DNA of 64,000 nucleotides from NCBI RefSeq assembly GCF_010994095.1, contig NZ_WJYO01000007.1, positions 124,001 through 188,000 of the forward strand, in the 5' to 3' direction. This DNA comes from Mumia xiangluensis (GTDB taxonomy: Bacteria; Actinomycetota; Actinomycetes; Propionibacteriales; Nocardioidaceae). Made by a program: the position numbers and the translations under genes. Positions 49,211-57,684 of the stretch are shown in pieces. Position 1 is the stretch's first letter; the number at the start of each line of letters is the position of its first letter. Below the pieces are notes generated by a model. That model saw nothing but the letters and a program-made list of their open reading frames with translations, was not told where the DNA came from and ran no database searches.

Positions 49211-49768
49211 TCAGAACCGGGAGAACGGCCTGGGCGTCGCGTAGCCGAAGGTGTCTCCGGCGCTGAAGGCGTCGACCCCGAACGTGGCGTTGAGCGCTCC
49301 GGCAGCCGTGTCGGTCAGCGTCAACCGGACGAGCCCCAGACCGCGCCGGTCGGAGAGGCGGATCTTGAAGAGGTCGACCCTGCCGACGTCTCCGACGGTC
49401 CCGCTCACCTTGCCGCTGACCCGGAGCCGACCGAGGTCGATGTTGAACCGCTTCAGCGAGATCGTCGCGGAGCCGGCGGTGAGACTGATGCCACCGCTGT
49501 GCTTGATCCGCAGCTTGCTGACCGAGTACCCGGTGATCGGGAACCGCGCTGCGAGCGTGTTCTTGTACGGGAACGCCTTGGCGCCTCCGATCGCCGCGGG
49601 CGTGATGCCCGCCCCGGCCACGAGCTCATAGACCTCGGGTGCTACGACGACCTGGGTGTATCCCGTCTTGTGCCGTGAGTGTGCCTCCGCAGGAGTCGTC
49701 GCCACAGCGACGAGCCCAAGCGAGGCGACGAGAGCGATGATCGCTCCGAAGATCCTTCGACTGCTCAT
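49211..49768 (-). CDS. Secreted protein of an ECF sigma-factor operon, function unknown
   Basis: This 185-residue protein starts at ATG 49768, overlapping the anti-sigma stop (ATGA), with AGGCGGAAAG upstream. A signal peptide (FGAIIALVASLGLVAVATTP, cleavage near AEAHS) is followed by a beta-rich body: PEVYELVAGAGITPAAIGGA, then repeated short strands such as GGISLTAGSATISLKRFNID. It resembles uncharacterised HtaA-like or anchor-type exported proteins, but I cannot assign a family. Its coupling to a sigma/anti-sigma pair suggests it is an envelope component of the same stress response. Confidence 0.75.
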   Translation of the reverse strand: MSSRRIFGAIIALVASLGLVAVATTPAEAHSRHKTGYTQVVVAPEVYELVAGAGITPAAIGGAKAFPYKNTLAARFPITGYSVSKLRIKHSGGISLTAGSATISLKRFNIDLGRLRVSGKVSGTVGDVGRVDLFKIRLSDRRGLGLVRLTLTDTAAGALNATFGVDAFSAGDTFGYATPRPFSRF

Positions 49769-50499
49769 CTTTCCGCCTTTCTCTCGACGGTGCCGGATGC
49801 CCGGCCCTGCACGTACTTCGGAGAGAGAGCGCGGTCGGATGCATCGGATCCGGAGTAGTCGGCGCGCAGCACGGAGGTGACCGAGTGGCTCGGGTCGCCG
49901 TCGTCCTGCTCCAGGCTCACGTCGACGACCTGGTAGCGCCCGACGATGTCGCTCGGGAGGTCGAACGACGCGGTGCCGTCGGGGTTGATGACGCCGAGCG
50001 CGAGCATCTTCTCCGTCGAGGGGTCGAACAGCCACGCGTAGTAGTAGTCACCGTCGCCGACCTGCGGAAGGCCTCGGGTGGTGATGGTCATGCCGACCGC
50101 GTCGTCCTTGGACGTCATCACGACTTCGCCGCCGCCCGCGCCCTCGACGGGTTCGAGGGGCGCGCTCTGCCGTTCAGCCGTCGGAGGCCGGTCGTCGTCG
50201 AGCAGGGTCGGGACCGTCACCGCGCCGAGGACGACGAGCACGGCCGCCGCTGCGAGGGCGACCGGCCCCCTCCACCGGCGAGGCGGGCGGGCCGTCATCT
50301 GCGGAGCCACCGGCACCTCGGCAGGACGAGGTGCGCGCAGCGTCCGGGTGGTGGACGCGAGGAGGGCGTGGCCGGTCGCCACGGAGGCGAGTGCGACCCG
50401 GCACTCGTCGCAGGTGCCGAGGTGCGCGTCGACCTCCATCACCTCGGCGTTGGTCAGCTCACCGCGCAGGAGACCGACCAGGTCCGCGTGGTCCGTCAT
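49765..50499 (-). CDS. RskA-type transmembrane anti-sigma factor
   Basis: This 244-residue protein starts at ATG 50499, overlapping the sigma stop. The N-terminal zinc-binding anti-sigma domain has VDAHLGTCDECRVALA (HxxxCxxC). One transmembrane helix follows at about residues 78-98 (GPVALAAAAVLVVLGAVTVP). The extracytoplasmic RskA domain contains YYYAWLFDPSTEKMLALGVI and GTASFDLPSDIVGRYQVVDV. It holds the sigma factor at the membrane until regulated proteolysis releases it. Confidence 0.92.
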   Translation of the reverse strand: MTDHADLVGLLRGELTNAEVMEVDAHLGTCDECRVALASVATGHALLASTTRTLRAPRPAEVPVAPQMTARPPRRWRGPVALAAAAVLVVLGAVTVPTLLDDDRPPTAERQSAPLEPVEGAGGGEVVMTSKDDAVGMTITTRGLPQVGDGDYYYAWLFDPSTEKMLALGVINPDGTASFDLPSDIVGRYQVVDVSLEQDDGDPSHSVTSVLRADYSGSDASDRALSPKYVQGRASGTVERKAER

Positions 50500-51047
50500 C
50501 GCTCTCCCTCCTCTTCCGCCCGCAACATCTCTCCCAGCCGTCGTGTTCCTCGTGACGCTCGTGCCTTGACGGTGCCGAGCGGGACATCGAGCCGCGCGGC
50601 GATCTCCCGCTGCGTCAGCTCCGCGAAGTACGCCATCTCGAGCACCGTCCGTTCATGCTCGGGCAGCCGCGCGACCGCCCATCGGACGTCGGCGGCATCA
50701 GCGAACCGGTCCGCCGTCTCTCGACCGTCCTCCCCCGCCAGGTCGCGTACCGCCTCGACGTCCACCACCGCGTGCTTGCGCGCACGCAGCGCATCGACCG
50801 CGCGATGGTGGGCGATCGTGAACAGCCACCCGGTGAACCGCTGGTTCGGGTCGTAGCGGGCCGCCCCGCGCCACACGTCGAAGAAGGTCCGCTGTAGCAC
50901 GTCCTCGGCCTCGTCGGCTCCGACGTAGCGGCGGACGTAGGCGAGCACCACAGGCGCGTACCGTTCGTACGCTTCCTGCAGCGCGGCCTCGTCCCGGCGA
51001 GCAAGCCGGATCCCGATGGCGCGCTCGCCTGCGTCGGGGACATCCAT
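50496..51047 (-). CDS. ECF RNA polymerase sigma factor (SigK-like)
   Basis: This 183-residue protein starts at ATG 51047; the open frame continues upstream but only shadows other sequence. Region 2 is YERYAPVVLAYVRRYVGADE, then VLQRTFFDVWRGAARYDPNQ and WLFTIAHHRAVDALRARK. Region 4 is VARLPEHERTVLEMAYFAEL then TQREIAARLDVPLGTVKARA. There is no extra C-terminal domain. It is controlled by the RskA-type gene overlapping it. Upstream on the minus strand, GAAACC (51094-51099) and CCGATC (51072-51077), 16 bases apart, could be its own ECF-type promoter. Confidence 0.93.
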   Translation of the reverse strand: MDVPDAGERAIGIRLARRDEAALQEAYERYAPVVLAYVRRYVGADEAEDVLQRTFFDVWRGAARYDPNQRFTGWLFTIAHHRAVDALRARKHAVVDVEAVRDLAGEDGRETADRFADAADVRWAVARLPEHERTVLEMAYFAELTQREIAARLDVPLGTVKARASRGTRRLGEMLRAEEEGER

Positions 51048-51137
51048 GCCTGTACTTCGACACCGCCGCCGGATCGGATGCCTCGCGCGGCAAGGTTTCT
51101 GCAGAACCGACGAAACGCTGCGCGTAGGCTCGCGGGC

Positions 51138-51785
51138 ATGGCGACCCACCCCGCTCCCCCGCGACGCGACCGCCTGCCGCGCGTGCCGGCGGACCAGCGC
51201 CGCGCCGAGATCCTTGCGGCCGCGCTCGAGGTGTTCGGGAGCCGCGGCTACCACAAGGGCGGGCTGACCGAGATCGCCGAGCGGGTCGGCATCACCCACC
51301 AGGGCGTCCTCCACCACTTCGGGTCGAAGGAGCAGCTGCTCGTGGAGGTTCTCGCGTACCGCGACGCGCTGGACGTCCAGGAGTACGAGAACCAGCAGCC
51401 CCCGTACGGTCCCGACCTGCTGCGCCACCTCGTGGACACGGCTCGGCGGAACACCCAGCGCAAGGGCCTCGTCCAGTCGTACGCCGTGCTGTCGGCGGAG
51501 TCGGTCACCGAAGGGCACCCCGCGCAGGGGTCGTTCCGCGACCGGTTCACGCAGCTGCGCGAGCTGACTGCCGACGCGCTGCGGGCGTCGTGCCCGGTCG
51601 ACGCCATGCCGTCCGACAAGGAGATCGACGCGGCCGCGTCCTCGATCCTGGCCCTGATGGACGGCCTGCAGGTGCAGTGGCTGCTCGACCCGGACAAGGT
51701 CGACATGCCGTACGCGGTCGGGCTCGTCATCGACGCGTTGCTCGAGCGCGTGGGGTCTCCCTCGCGGATCGACAACGATCTCTGA
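51138..51785 (+). CDS. TetR-family regulator upstream of the sugar ABC operon
   Basis: This 215-residue protein starts at ATG 51138. The helix-turn-helix is FGSRGYHKGGLTEIAERVGI followed by THQGVLHHFGSKEQLLVEVL. The C-terminal ligand domain is typical in size. It is transcribed in the same direction as the sugar importer, 168 bases upstream, and the gap holds an inverted repeat with TTAC/GTAA arms. Control of the importer and beta-glucosidase is the simplest inference. Confidence 0.87.
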   Translation: MATHPAPPRRDRLPRVPADQRRAEILAAALEVFGSRGYHKGGLTEIAERVGITHQGVLHHFGSKEQLLVEVLAYRDALDVQEYENQQPPYGPDLLRHLVDTARRNTQRKGLVQSYAVLSAESVTEGHPAQGSFRDRFTQLRELTADALRASCPVDAMPSDKEIDAAASSILALMDGLQVQWLLDPDKVDMPYAVGLVIDALLERVGSPSRIDNDL

Positions 51786-51820
51786 CAGCGGGTCGCTGTT
51801 ACCTCATCGTTATCCCCGTT

Positions 51821-51890
51821 ACTTACTTGCACCTCAGTAAGTGTGCTTCGATATCTCCACCGGGTGATGTGTCCGACGTCACACCCGGTG
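51821..51890. promoter_or_regulatory. Sugar ABC operon control region: TetR-like repeat and CRP-like site
   Basis: ACTTAC (51821) and GTAAGT (51837-51842) form an inverted repeat with a 10-base spacer, a TetR-operator pattern. Downstream, TGTGTCCGACGTCACA (51868-51883) matches the CRP/GlxR consensus with one change. It lies within perfect 9-base arms CACCGGGTG (51858-51866) and CACCCGGTG (51882-51890). The ribosome binding site AAGGA precedes the ATG at 51953. This fits carbon-source control of the sugar importer. Confidence 0.6.
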
Positions 51891-51952
51891 CGCTGCTCGG
51901 GCCGCACGCCAACCTCCACCGACGCACGTCGGATCTGAAAGGACGACACGAC

Positions 51953-53305
51953 ATGGCGGTACTCACCAGGCGCAGGCGCCGCAGCGCCGCAGCGCTCGCA
52001 GCCGCGGCAGCGATGGTCCTCGTCGCCGCGTGCGGTGGCGGCGACGACGACTCCGACGACTCGGCATCCGACGCGTGCAAGCCTGCGGCCGACGGGGAGA
52101 AGGTCACCTTGACCTTCACCTCCTGGGTCCCGGGCATGCAGGAGACGGTCGACCTGTGGAACCAGAACAACCCCGACATCCAGGTCGAGTACAAAGAGGT
52201 CGTCGGCGGCAACCAGGGCACCTACCAGGCGTACCAGAACCAGATCAAGGCCGGCACCACCGGTGACATCGGCATGATCGAGTTCGACAACCTCGCGAGC
52301 TTCCGGCTGCAGGACGGCCTGGCCGACATCGGCGGGTGCGAGCCCTGGCAGGACGTCGAGGACGACTTCCTGCCCTGGACCGTCTCGCAGGTCAGCTTCG
52401 GCGAGGACGGCTCGTCCTACGGCGTCCCGATGGACGTCGGCCCGATGGGGCTCTACTACCGCAAGGACCTGTTCGAGCAGAACGGTATCCCGGTCCCGAC
52501 GACCTGGGACGAGTTCACCGACGCGGCGAAGAAGATCAAGGCGCTCGGCGCGGACATCACGAACTTCCCGCCCGACCAGCCCGCCTGGTTCACCTCGCTC
52601 GCCTGGCAGAACGGCGCGACCTGGTTCTCCGAGGACGACGGTGCCTGGACGGTCAGCCTGAACGACGACAAGACCCAGCAGGTCGCCGACTACTGGCAGT
52701 CGCTCCTGGACGAGGATCTCGTCGGCACATTGCCGGGCCTGGTCGACGCCCAGTGGAACGCGCTCGACAACGGCAAGCAGTGGACGCTGATCGGTGCAGC
52801 CTGGACCACCAAGCTGCTCGAGACCAGCGCGCCGAAGACGGCCGGCAAGTGGGCCGTCGCACCGATGCCGCAATGGGAGGCCGGCGGCACCACGTCGGGC
52901 AACTGGGGCGGTTCCAACGCGGTCGTCTGGAAGACGTCGAAGCACCCGTACGAGGCGGCGAAGTTCGCGACGTGGGCATTCAGCGCGCCCGAGGCGCTCG
53001 CGCTCAACAACGCCAACGGCGGCCAGTACCCCGCCACCACCGAGGGCCAGGCCTCGCTCCCTTCGCTCACCGAGGGGCTGCCCTACTACGGCGGCCAGAA
53101 GGTGTGGGAGGTCTTCGCCCAGGCATCGGAGGGTGTCGACCCTGACTTCCAGTGGGGACCGACGATGACCCAGACGTACGCCGACCTCGGCAACGGCTTC
53201 GGCAAGGCCGTCAACGGACAGGGCACGCTCACCGACGCCCTGACCGAGGCCCAGCAGAAGACCGTCGACACGCTCAAGGCCCAGTCGCTGGACGTCAACG
53301 ACTAG
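51953..53305 (+). CDS. Sugar ABC transporter substrate-binding lipoprotein (family 1)
   Basis: This 450-residue protein starts at ATG 51953. The lipoprotein signal ends in AAMVLVAAC (Cys at about residue 27), followed by an acidic linker GGGDDDSDDSASDAC. Family 1 features include VTLTFTSWVPGMQETVDLWN, GVPMDVGPMGLYYRKDLFEQ and GNWGGSNAVVWKTSKHPYEA. It binds an oligosaccharide outside the membrane. The adjoining GH3 gene suggests a beta-glucoside. No ATPase gene is in the operon, so a shared MsiK-like ATPase elsewhere is expected. Confidence 0.93.
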   Translation: MAVLTRRRRRSAAALAAAAAMVLVAACGGGDDDSDDSASDACKPAADGEKVTLTFTSWVPGMQETVDLWNQNNPDIQVEYKEVVGGNQGTYQAYQNQIKAGTTGDIGMIEFDNLASFRLQDGLADIGGCEPWQDVEDDFLPWTVSQVSFGEDGSSYGVPMDVGPMGLYYRKDLFEQNGIPVPTTWDEFTDAAKKIKALGADITNFPPDQPAWFTSLAWQNGATWFSEDDGAWTVSLNDDKTQQVADYWQSLLDEDLVGTLPGLVDAQWNALDNGKQWTLIGAAWTTKLLETSAPKTAGKWAVAPMPQWEAGGTTSGNWGGSNAVVWKTSKHPYEAAKFATWAFSAPEALALNNANGGQYPATTEGQASLPSLTEGLPYYGGQKVWEVFAQASEGVDPDFQWGPTMTQTYADLGNGFGKAVNGQGTLTDALTEAQQKTVDTLKAQSLDVND

Positions 53306-53322
53306 GGTCCCGCTTCACAGAC

Positions 53323-53359
53323 GGGTGCGGCCGGCACCCCCGAACCGCCGGCCGCACCC
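53323..53359 (+). terminator. 13-bp perfect hairpin between sugar-binding and permease genes
   Basis: GGGTGCGGCCGGC (53323-53335) and GCCGGCCGCACCC (53347-53359) pair perfectly around an 11-base loop, 17 bases after the stop codon. It is followed by a ribosome binding site for the permease. Partial termination or mRNA protection here would raise the binding protein relative to the permeases. Confidence 0.75.
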
Positions 53360-53387
53360 AATCCGTCCCCCCGTGAAGGAGCAGCGT

Positions 53388-54311
53388 ATGGCGACGTCCG
53401 TGTCGGCGCAGATCGCCGAGGCCCCGGCGCCGCAGCCCCCACGACAGCGCATCCGGCACAAGGGCGCGATCGTGGGCTTCCTCGGCCCGTTCGTCGTGCT
53501 CTTCGTCCTCTTCTACCTGGCGCCGATCGCGTACGCGGTGTGGCAGTCGTTCTTCAAGGTCGAGCGCGAGGGCACGTTCGGCAAGGCCCGCGAGGTCTTC
53601 GGCGGACTCGAGCAGTACGGCAGGGTGCTCGACAACGGCGACTTCTGGGCCAGCATCGTCCGGGTCCTCGTCTTCTTCGTCGCCTCGATCCCGCTGCAGC
53701 TCGGGCTGGCGCTGCTGTTCGCGCTCCTGCTCGACTCCCCACTGGTGAAGGGCAAGAGCTTCTTCCGGCTCGCGTTCTTCGCCCCGTACGCGGTGCCGGG
53801 CGTGATCGCGGCGATCATGTGGGGCTTCCTCTACTCGCCGGAGATCTCACCGTTCCCCCAGGTCGCGAACAACGTCGACCTGCTCGGGCCCGAGCTGGTC
53901 ATGTTCGCGATGGTCAACGTCGTCAACTGGGTCTACATCGGCTACAACATGCTGATCATCTACGCGGCGCTGCAGGCGATCCCGCGGGAGACCATCGAGG
54001 CCGCCACCATCGACGGCGCCGGTCAGCTGCGGATCGCGTGGTCGGTGAAGATCCCGGCCGTGGGGCCTGCGCTCGTCCTCACCGGCGTGTTCTCGATCAT
54101 CGGCACTCTCCAGCTCTTCAACGAGCCACGGGTGTTCCGGGCGATCTCCAGCGCCGTCGGCCGCGACTACACCCCGAACCTCATGGTCGACGCGACCTCG
54201 AGCATCCCCGACTACCACCTCGCCGCCGCGATGTCGGTCGTGCTCGCGCTCATCACGTGCACGCTGTCGTTCACGTTCCTCAAGCTCACCCAGAAGCGAG
54301 CCCTCGGATGA
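53388..54311 (+). CDS. Sugar ABC transporter permease (MalF/LacF type)
   Basis: This 307-residue protein starts at ATG 53388 with GAAGGAG upstream. Six helices are seen, starting with IVGFLGPFVVLFVLFYLAPI. The EAA loop is ETIEAATIDGAGQLRIAWSV, then KIPAVGPALVLTGVFSIIGT. It pairs with the following permease, whose ATG overlaps its stop. The short cytoplasmic N-terminus is normal for this group. Confidence 0.93.
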   Translation: MATSVSAQIAEAPAPQPPRQRIRHKGAIVGFLGPFVVLFVLFYLAPIAYAVWQSFFKVEREGTFGKAREVFGGLEQYGRVLDNGDFWASIVRVLVFFVASIPLQLGLALLFALLLDSPLVKGKSFFRLAFFAPYAVPGVIAAIMWGFLYSPEISPFPQVANNVDLLGPELVMFAMVNVVNWVYIGYNMLIIYAALQAIPRETIEAATIDGAGQLRIAWSVKIPAVGPALVLTGVFSIIGTLQLFNEPRVFRAISSAVGRDYTPNLMVDATSSIPDYHLAAAMSVVLALITCTLSFTFLKLTQKRALG

Positions 54312-55156
54312 CCCGCGCCACGCGCTCCAGCACCGCCACCGCGACGCTCTTCATGGTGATCTGCGCGTCGTACTTCCTGGTGCCGCTGTGGTGGCTCCTG
54401 GTCGCCTCCAGCAAGGACCAGGCCGCGCTGAGCAGCGGCAAGGGCCTCTGGTTCTCCGACCCGTTCCTGCTCTTCGACAACATCACCGACGTCGTCACCT
54501 ACGACGACGGCATCTTCGTGCGCTGGGCGTTCAACAGCCTCGTGTACGCGGGGGTGGGCGCCGTGCTCGGCACACTGTTCGCGGCGATGGCCGGCTACGC
54601 ACTCGCGAAGTACGTCTTCCCGGGCCGCGAGGCGACCTTCAACGTCATCCTCGGCGGCGTCCTCGTCCCGGCGACCGCGCTCGCCCTGCCGCTGTTCCTG
54701 CTGTTCAGCGAGGTCGACCAGGCCGACACGATGTGGGCGATCCTGCTCCCCAGCCTCGTCTCGCCGTTCGGCGTCTACCTGGCCCGGATCTTCGCCGCGT
54801 CGGCCGTCCCCGACGAGCTCCTCGAGGCGGCCCGCATCGACGGCGCCTCGGAGTTCCGGACGTTCTTCACCGTCGCGATCCGGCTCATGGGGCCAGCGCT
54901 GGTGACGATCTTCCTGTTCCAGTTCGTCGCCATCTGGAACAACTTCTTCCTCCCGCTGGTCATGCTGCAGGACACCACGCTCTACCCGCTCACGCTCGGC
55001 CTCAACACCTGGAACAGCCAGGTCAACCAGCTCCCCGAGCTCCGCCTCTTCGTGATCGTCGGGTCGCTGCTGTCGATCGTGCCGCTCGTCATCGCGTTCC
55101 TCGCGCTGCAGCGGTTCTGGCGCAGCGGGCTCGCCGAAGGCGGCGTCAAGGCCTGA
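54308..55156 (+). CDS. Sugar ABC transporter permease (MalG/LacG type)
   Basis: This 282-residue protein starts at ATG 54308 (ATGA overlap). MalG features are YFLVPLWWLLVASSKDQAAL, FAAMAGYALAKYVFPGREAT, and the EAA loop DELLEAARIDGASEFRTFFT. The last helices include FQFVAIWNNFFLPLVMLQD. It completes the sugar channel. The GH3 gene follows 41 bases downstream in the same operon. Confidence 0.93.
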   Translation: MTRATRSSTATATLFMVICASYFLVPLWWLLVASSKDQAALSSGKGLWFSDPFLLFDNITDVVTYDDGIFVRWAFNSLVYAGVGAVLGTLFAAMAGYALAKYVFPGREATFNVILGGVLVPATALALPLFLLFSEVDQADTMWAILLPSLVSPFGVYLARIFAASAVPDELLEAARIDGASEFRTFFTVAIRLMGPALVTIFLFQFVAIWNNFFLPLVMLQDTTLYPLTLGLNTWNSQVNQLPELRLFVIVGSLLSIVPLVIAFLALQRFWRSGLAEGGVKA

Positions 55157-55197
55157 CCGGCCCGTACGCCGTCGCACCCACCTCCAGGAGAAACCTG

Positions 55198-57669
55198 ATG
55201 ACCGACCTCGACCCGCCCGACCTCACCGCTCTCGTCGGGCGTCTCACGCTCGAGCAGAAGGTCCGCCTGCTGACCGGCGCCGACTTCTGGGCACTGAACG
55301 CCGAGCCCGAGATCGGGCTGCGCCGGGTCGTCACCTCCGACGGGCCCGCCGGCGTACGCGGTGAGCTGTGGGACGAGCGCGACACCTCCGCGAACCTCCC
55401 CTCACCCACCGCGCTCGCGGCGACGTGGGACGACGCGCTGCTCGCCGAGCTCGGCCACCTTCTTGCGTCGGAAGCGCGCCGCAAGGGCGTCGACGTGGTT
55501 CTCGCACCGACCGTCAACCTGCACCGCTCGCCGTACGGTGGCCGTCACTTCGAGTGCTTCAGCGAGGACCCGGTGCTGACCGCCCGGGTCGGCGCCGCGA
55601 TCGTCCGCGCGATGCAGGACGACGGCGTCGCGGCAACGGTGAAGCACTTCGTCGCCAACGACTCCGAGTCCGACCGGCTCACCGTCGACATGCGCATCGA
55701 CGAGCGGACGCTGCGCGAGGTCTATCTCGCGCCGTTCGAGGTGATCGTGCGCGACGCCGGTGCCTGGGCGGTGATGGCGGCGTACAACCAGGTCAACGGC
55801 ACCACGATGACCGAGTCGCCGCTGCTGCGCGACGTGCTGCACGCGGAGTGGGGCTTCGACGGGGTCACGATGAGCGACTGGTACGCGACGCGGTCGACCG
55901 TCGCCACGGCCGTCGGCGGGCTCGACCTCGCGATGCCGGGGCCGACGGGGCCGTGGGGCGACCTGCTCGTCGAGGCGGTCCGCGACGGGCAGGTCTCGGA
56001 GGAGGCGGTCGACGACAAGGTACGGCGGTTGCTGCGGCTGGCGCACCGGGTCGGCGCGCTGGAGCCGGTGACCCAGCAGCCGCTCGCGCCCCGTACGCCG
56101 GAGGACACCCATGCCCTCGTACGCCGTGCGGCCGCGGCCGGGTTCGTCATGGTCCGCAACGAGCCCGTGGGCGGTGTCCCTGCGCTCCCCCTGAACCGGC
56201 CGGAGCTGCGCCGCGTCGCGGTCGTCGGCCCCAACGCACACCCGGGGCGGACGCTCGGTGGGGGCAGCGCGTTCGTGTTCCCCGACCGCGAGATCTCGCC
56301 GGTGGACGGCCTGCGCGAGGCGTTCGGCGAGGACGTCGTCGTGTACGCGGAGGGTGTCCGTGCGCACCACCGGATCGGCATCGCCGACCCCGCGCACCTG
56401 AGCGTGCCCGGCAGCGGCGCGCCCGGCGTACGCATCCGCTTCGTCGACCGCGACGGTGACGTGCTCGCGACCGACGAACGCACCGGCACCGCGTACAACT
56501 GGAACAACGCCTTCGTCGACGGTGTCGCACCCGAGAAGCTCGGCGCGATCGAGATGACGACCGTGCTCACCGCGCCGGAGACCGGCGAGTACCGCGTCGG
56601 CTTCTCCGGCCTCGGCCAGTTCCGGATGCTGCTCGGCGGGGACGTCGCCGTCGACGAGCTGCTCGTGCTGCCGGAGGGGGCTGACCCGGTCGAAGGCCTC
56701 ATGCGTCCGCCGCAGCGCGGGGTCGACGTGGCGCTGGCCGAGGGCGAGAGCGTCGAGCTCACCGTCGTCCGCACGATCACCGATCACACTCCGGGCTCCG
56801 ACCTGCTCGTCTCGCTCCAGCTCAACGCCGACCTCCCCTACCCCGGCGACGAGGCCGCGATCGCGCACGCCGTCGACCTCGCGCGCGTCAGCGACGTGGC
56901 CGTCGTCGTGGTCGGCACCAACGAGGAGGTCGAGAGCGAGGGCTTCGACCGCGACTCCCTGGACCTGCCGGGGCGTCAGGACGAGCTCGTACGCCGGGTC
57001 GCCGCCGCCAACCCGCGCACGGTGGTCGTCGTGAACGCCGGTGCGCCGGTGGTGATGCCGTGGCGCGACGAGGTCGCCGCCGTCCTGCTGTCGTGGTTCC
57101 CGGGGCAGGAGTTCGGCCACGCCCTCGCCGACCTGCTGACGGGTGTCGTCGAACCCGGCGGACGGCTGCCGACCACGTGGCCCGCGACCGAGTCGGAGGT
57201 GCTGCCGTCGACGCGGCCGGTCGACGGCGCTCTCGCCTACGACGAGGGGCTGCACGTCGGCTACCGCCGGTTCCTGCGCGACGCCGTCGCTCCGGCGTAC
57301 TGGTTCGGGCACGGCCTCGGCTACACGACCTGGTCGTACGACGCGCTCGACGTCGCCGGCGGACCGGACGACGCCGTGGCGCGCGTGACGGTGCGCAACA
57401 CCGGGGACCGGAGCGGGCGCGAGCTGGTGCAGGCGTACGTCGCCCGGGAGGGCAGCGCCGTGGAGCGACCGACGCGGTGGCTCGCGTCGTACGCGTGGGT
57501 GGGCGCCGACCCCGGCGAGACGGTCACCGTGGAGGTGCCGCTGCCGCGGCGCACGTTCGAGCACTGGGACACCGACGCCGGCGCGTGGACGATCGAGCCC
57601 GGCGGGTTCCTCGTGCAGGTCGGCCGCGGCGCCGGAGACATCGTGCTCGAGGCGTCGACCGGCTGGTGA
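55198..57669 (+). CDS. Cytoplasmic GH3 beta-glucosidase with PA14 domain
   Basis: This 823-residue protein starts at ATG 55198 with AGGAGA upstream. There is no signal peptide, so it acts on imported sugars. The GH3 barrel has KHFVANDSESDRLTVDMRID and the nucleophile Asp in FDGVTMSDWYATRSTV. A PA14 domain (residues about 390-540) interrupts the second GH3 domain, as in BglB/KmBglI-type enzymes. A fibronectin III-like domain closes the protein (ARVTVRNTGDRSGRELVQAY). Probably splits beta-glucosides delivered by the adjacent importer. Confidence 0.93.
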   Translation: MTDLDPPDLTALVGRLTLEQKVRLLTGADFWALNAEPEIGLRRVVTSDGPAGVRGELWDERDTSANLPSPTALAATWDDALLAELGHLLASEARRKGVDVVLAPTVNLHRSPYGGRHFECFSEDPVLTARVGAAIVRAMQDDGVAATVKHFVANDSESDRLTVDMRIDERTLREVYLAPFEVIVRDAGAWAVMAAYNQVNGTTMTESPLLRDVLHAEWGFDGVTMSDWYATRSTVATAVGGLDLAMPGPTGPWGDLLVEAVRDGQVSEEAVDDKVRRLLRLAHRVGALEPVTQQPLAPRTPEDTHALVRRAAAAGFVMVRNEPVGGVPALPLNRPELRRVAVVGPNAHPGRTLGGGSAFVFPDREISPVDGLREAFGEDVVVYAEGVRAHHRIGIADPAHLSVPGSGAPGVRIRFVDRDGDVLATDERTGTAYNWNNAFVDGVAPEKLGAIEMTTVLTAPETGEYRVGFSGLGQFRMLLGGDVAVDELLVLPEGADPVEGLMRPPQRGVDVALAEGESVELTVVRTITDHTPGSDLLVSLQLNADLPYPGDEAAIAHAVDLARVSDVAVVVVGTNEEVESEGFDRDSLDLPGRQDELVRRVAAANPRTVVVVNAGAPVVMPWRDEVAAVLLSWFPGQEFGHALADLLTGVVEPGGRLPTTWPATESEVLPSTRPVDGALAYDEGLHVGYRRFLRDAVAPAYWFGHGLGYTTWSYDALDVAGGPDDAVARVTVRNTGDRSGRELVQAYVAREGSAVERPTRWLASYAWVGADPGETVTVEVPLPRRTFEHWDTDAGAWTIEPGGFLVQVGRGAGDIVLEASTGW

Positions 57670-57684
57670 TCCCGGGCGGCGCCG

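Noticed and set aside
55402-57564. 720-codon minus-strand frame opposite the cytoplasmic GH3 gene
   Set aside because: It is compositionally a shadow (Arg/His/Asp/Val-rich) with no domain, and the + strand frame carries all GH3 and PA14 motifs.
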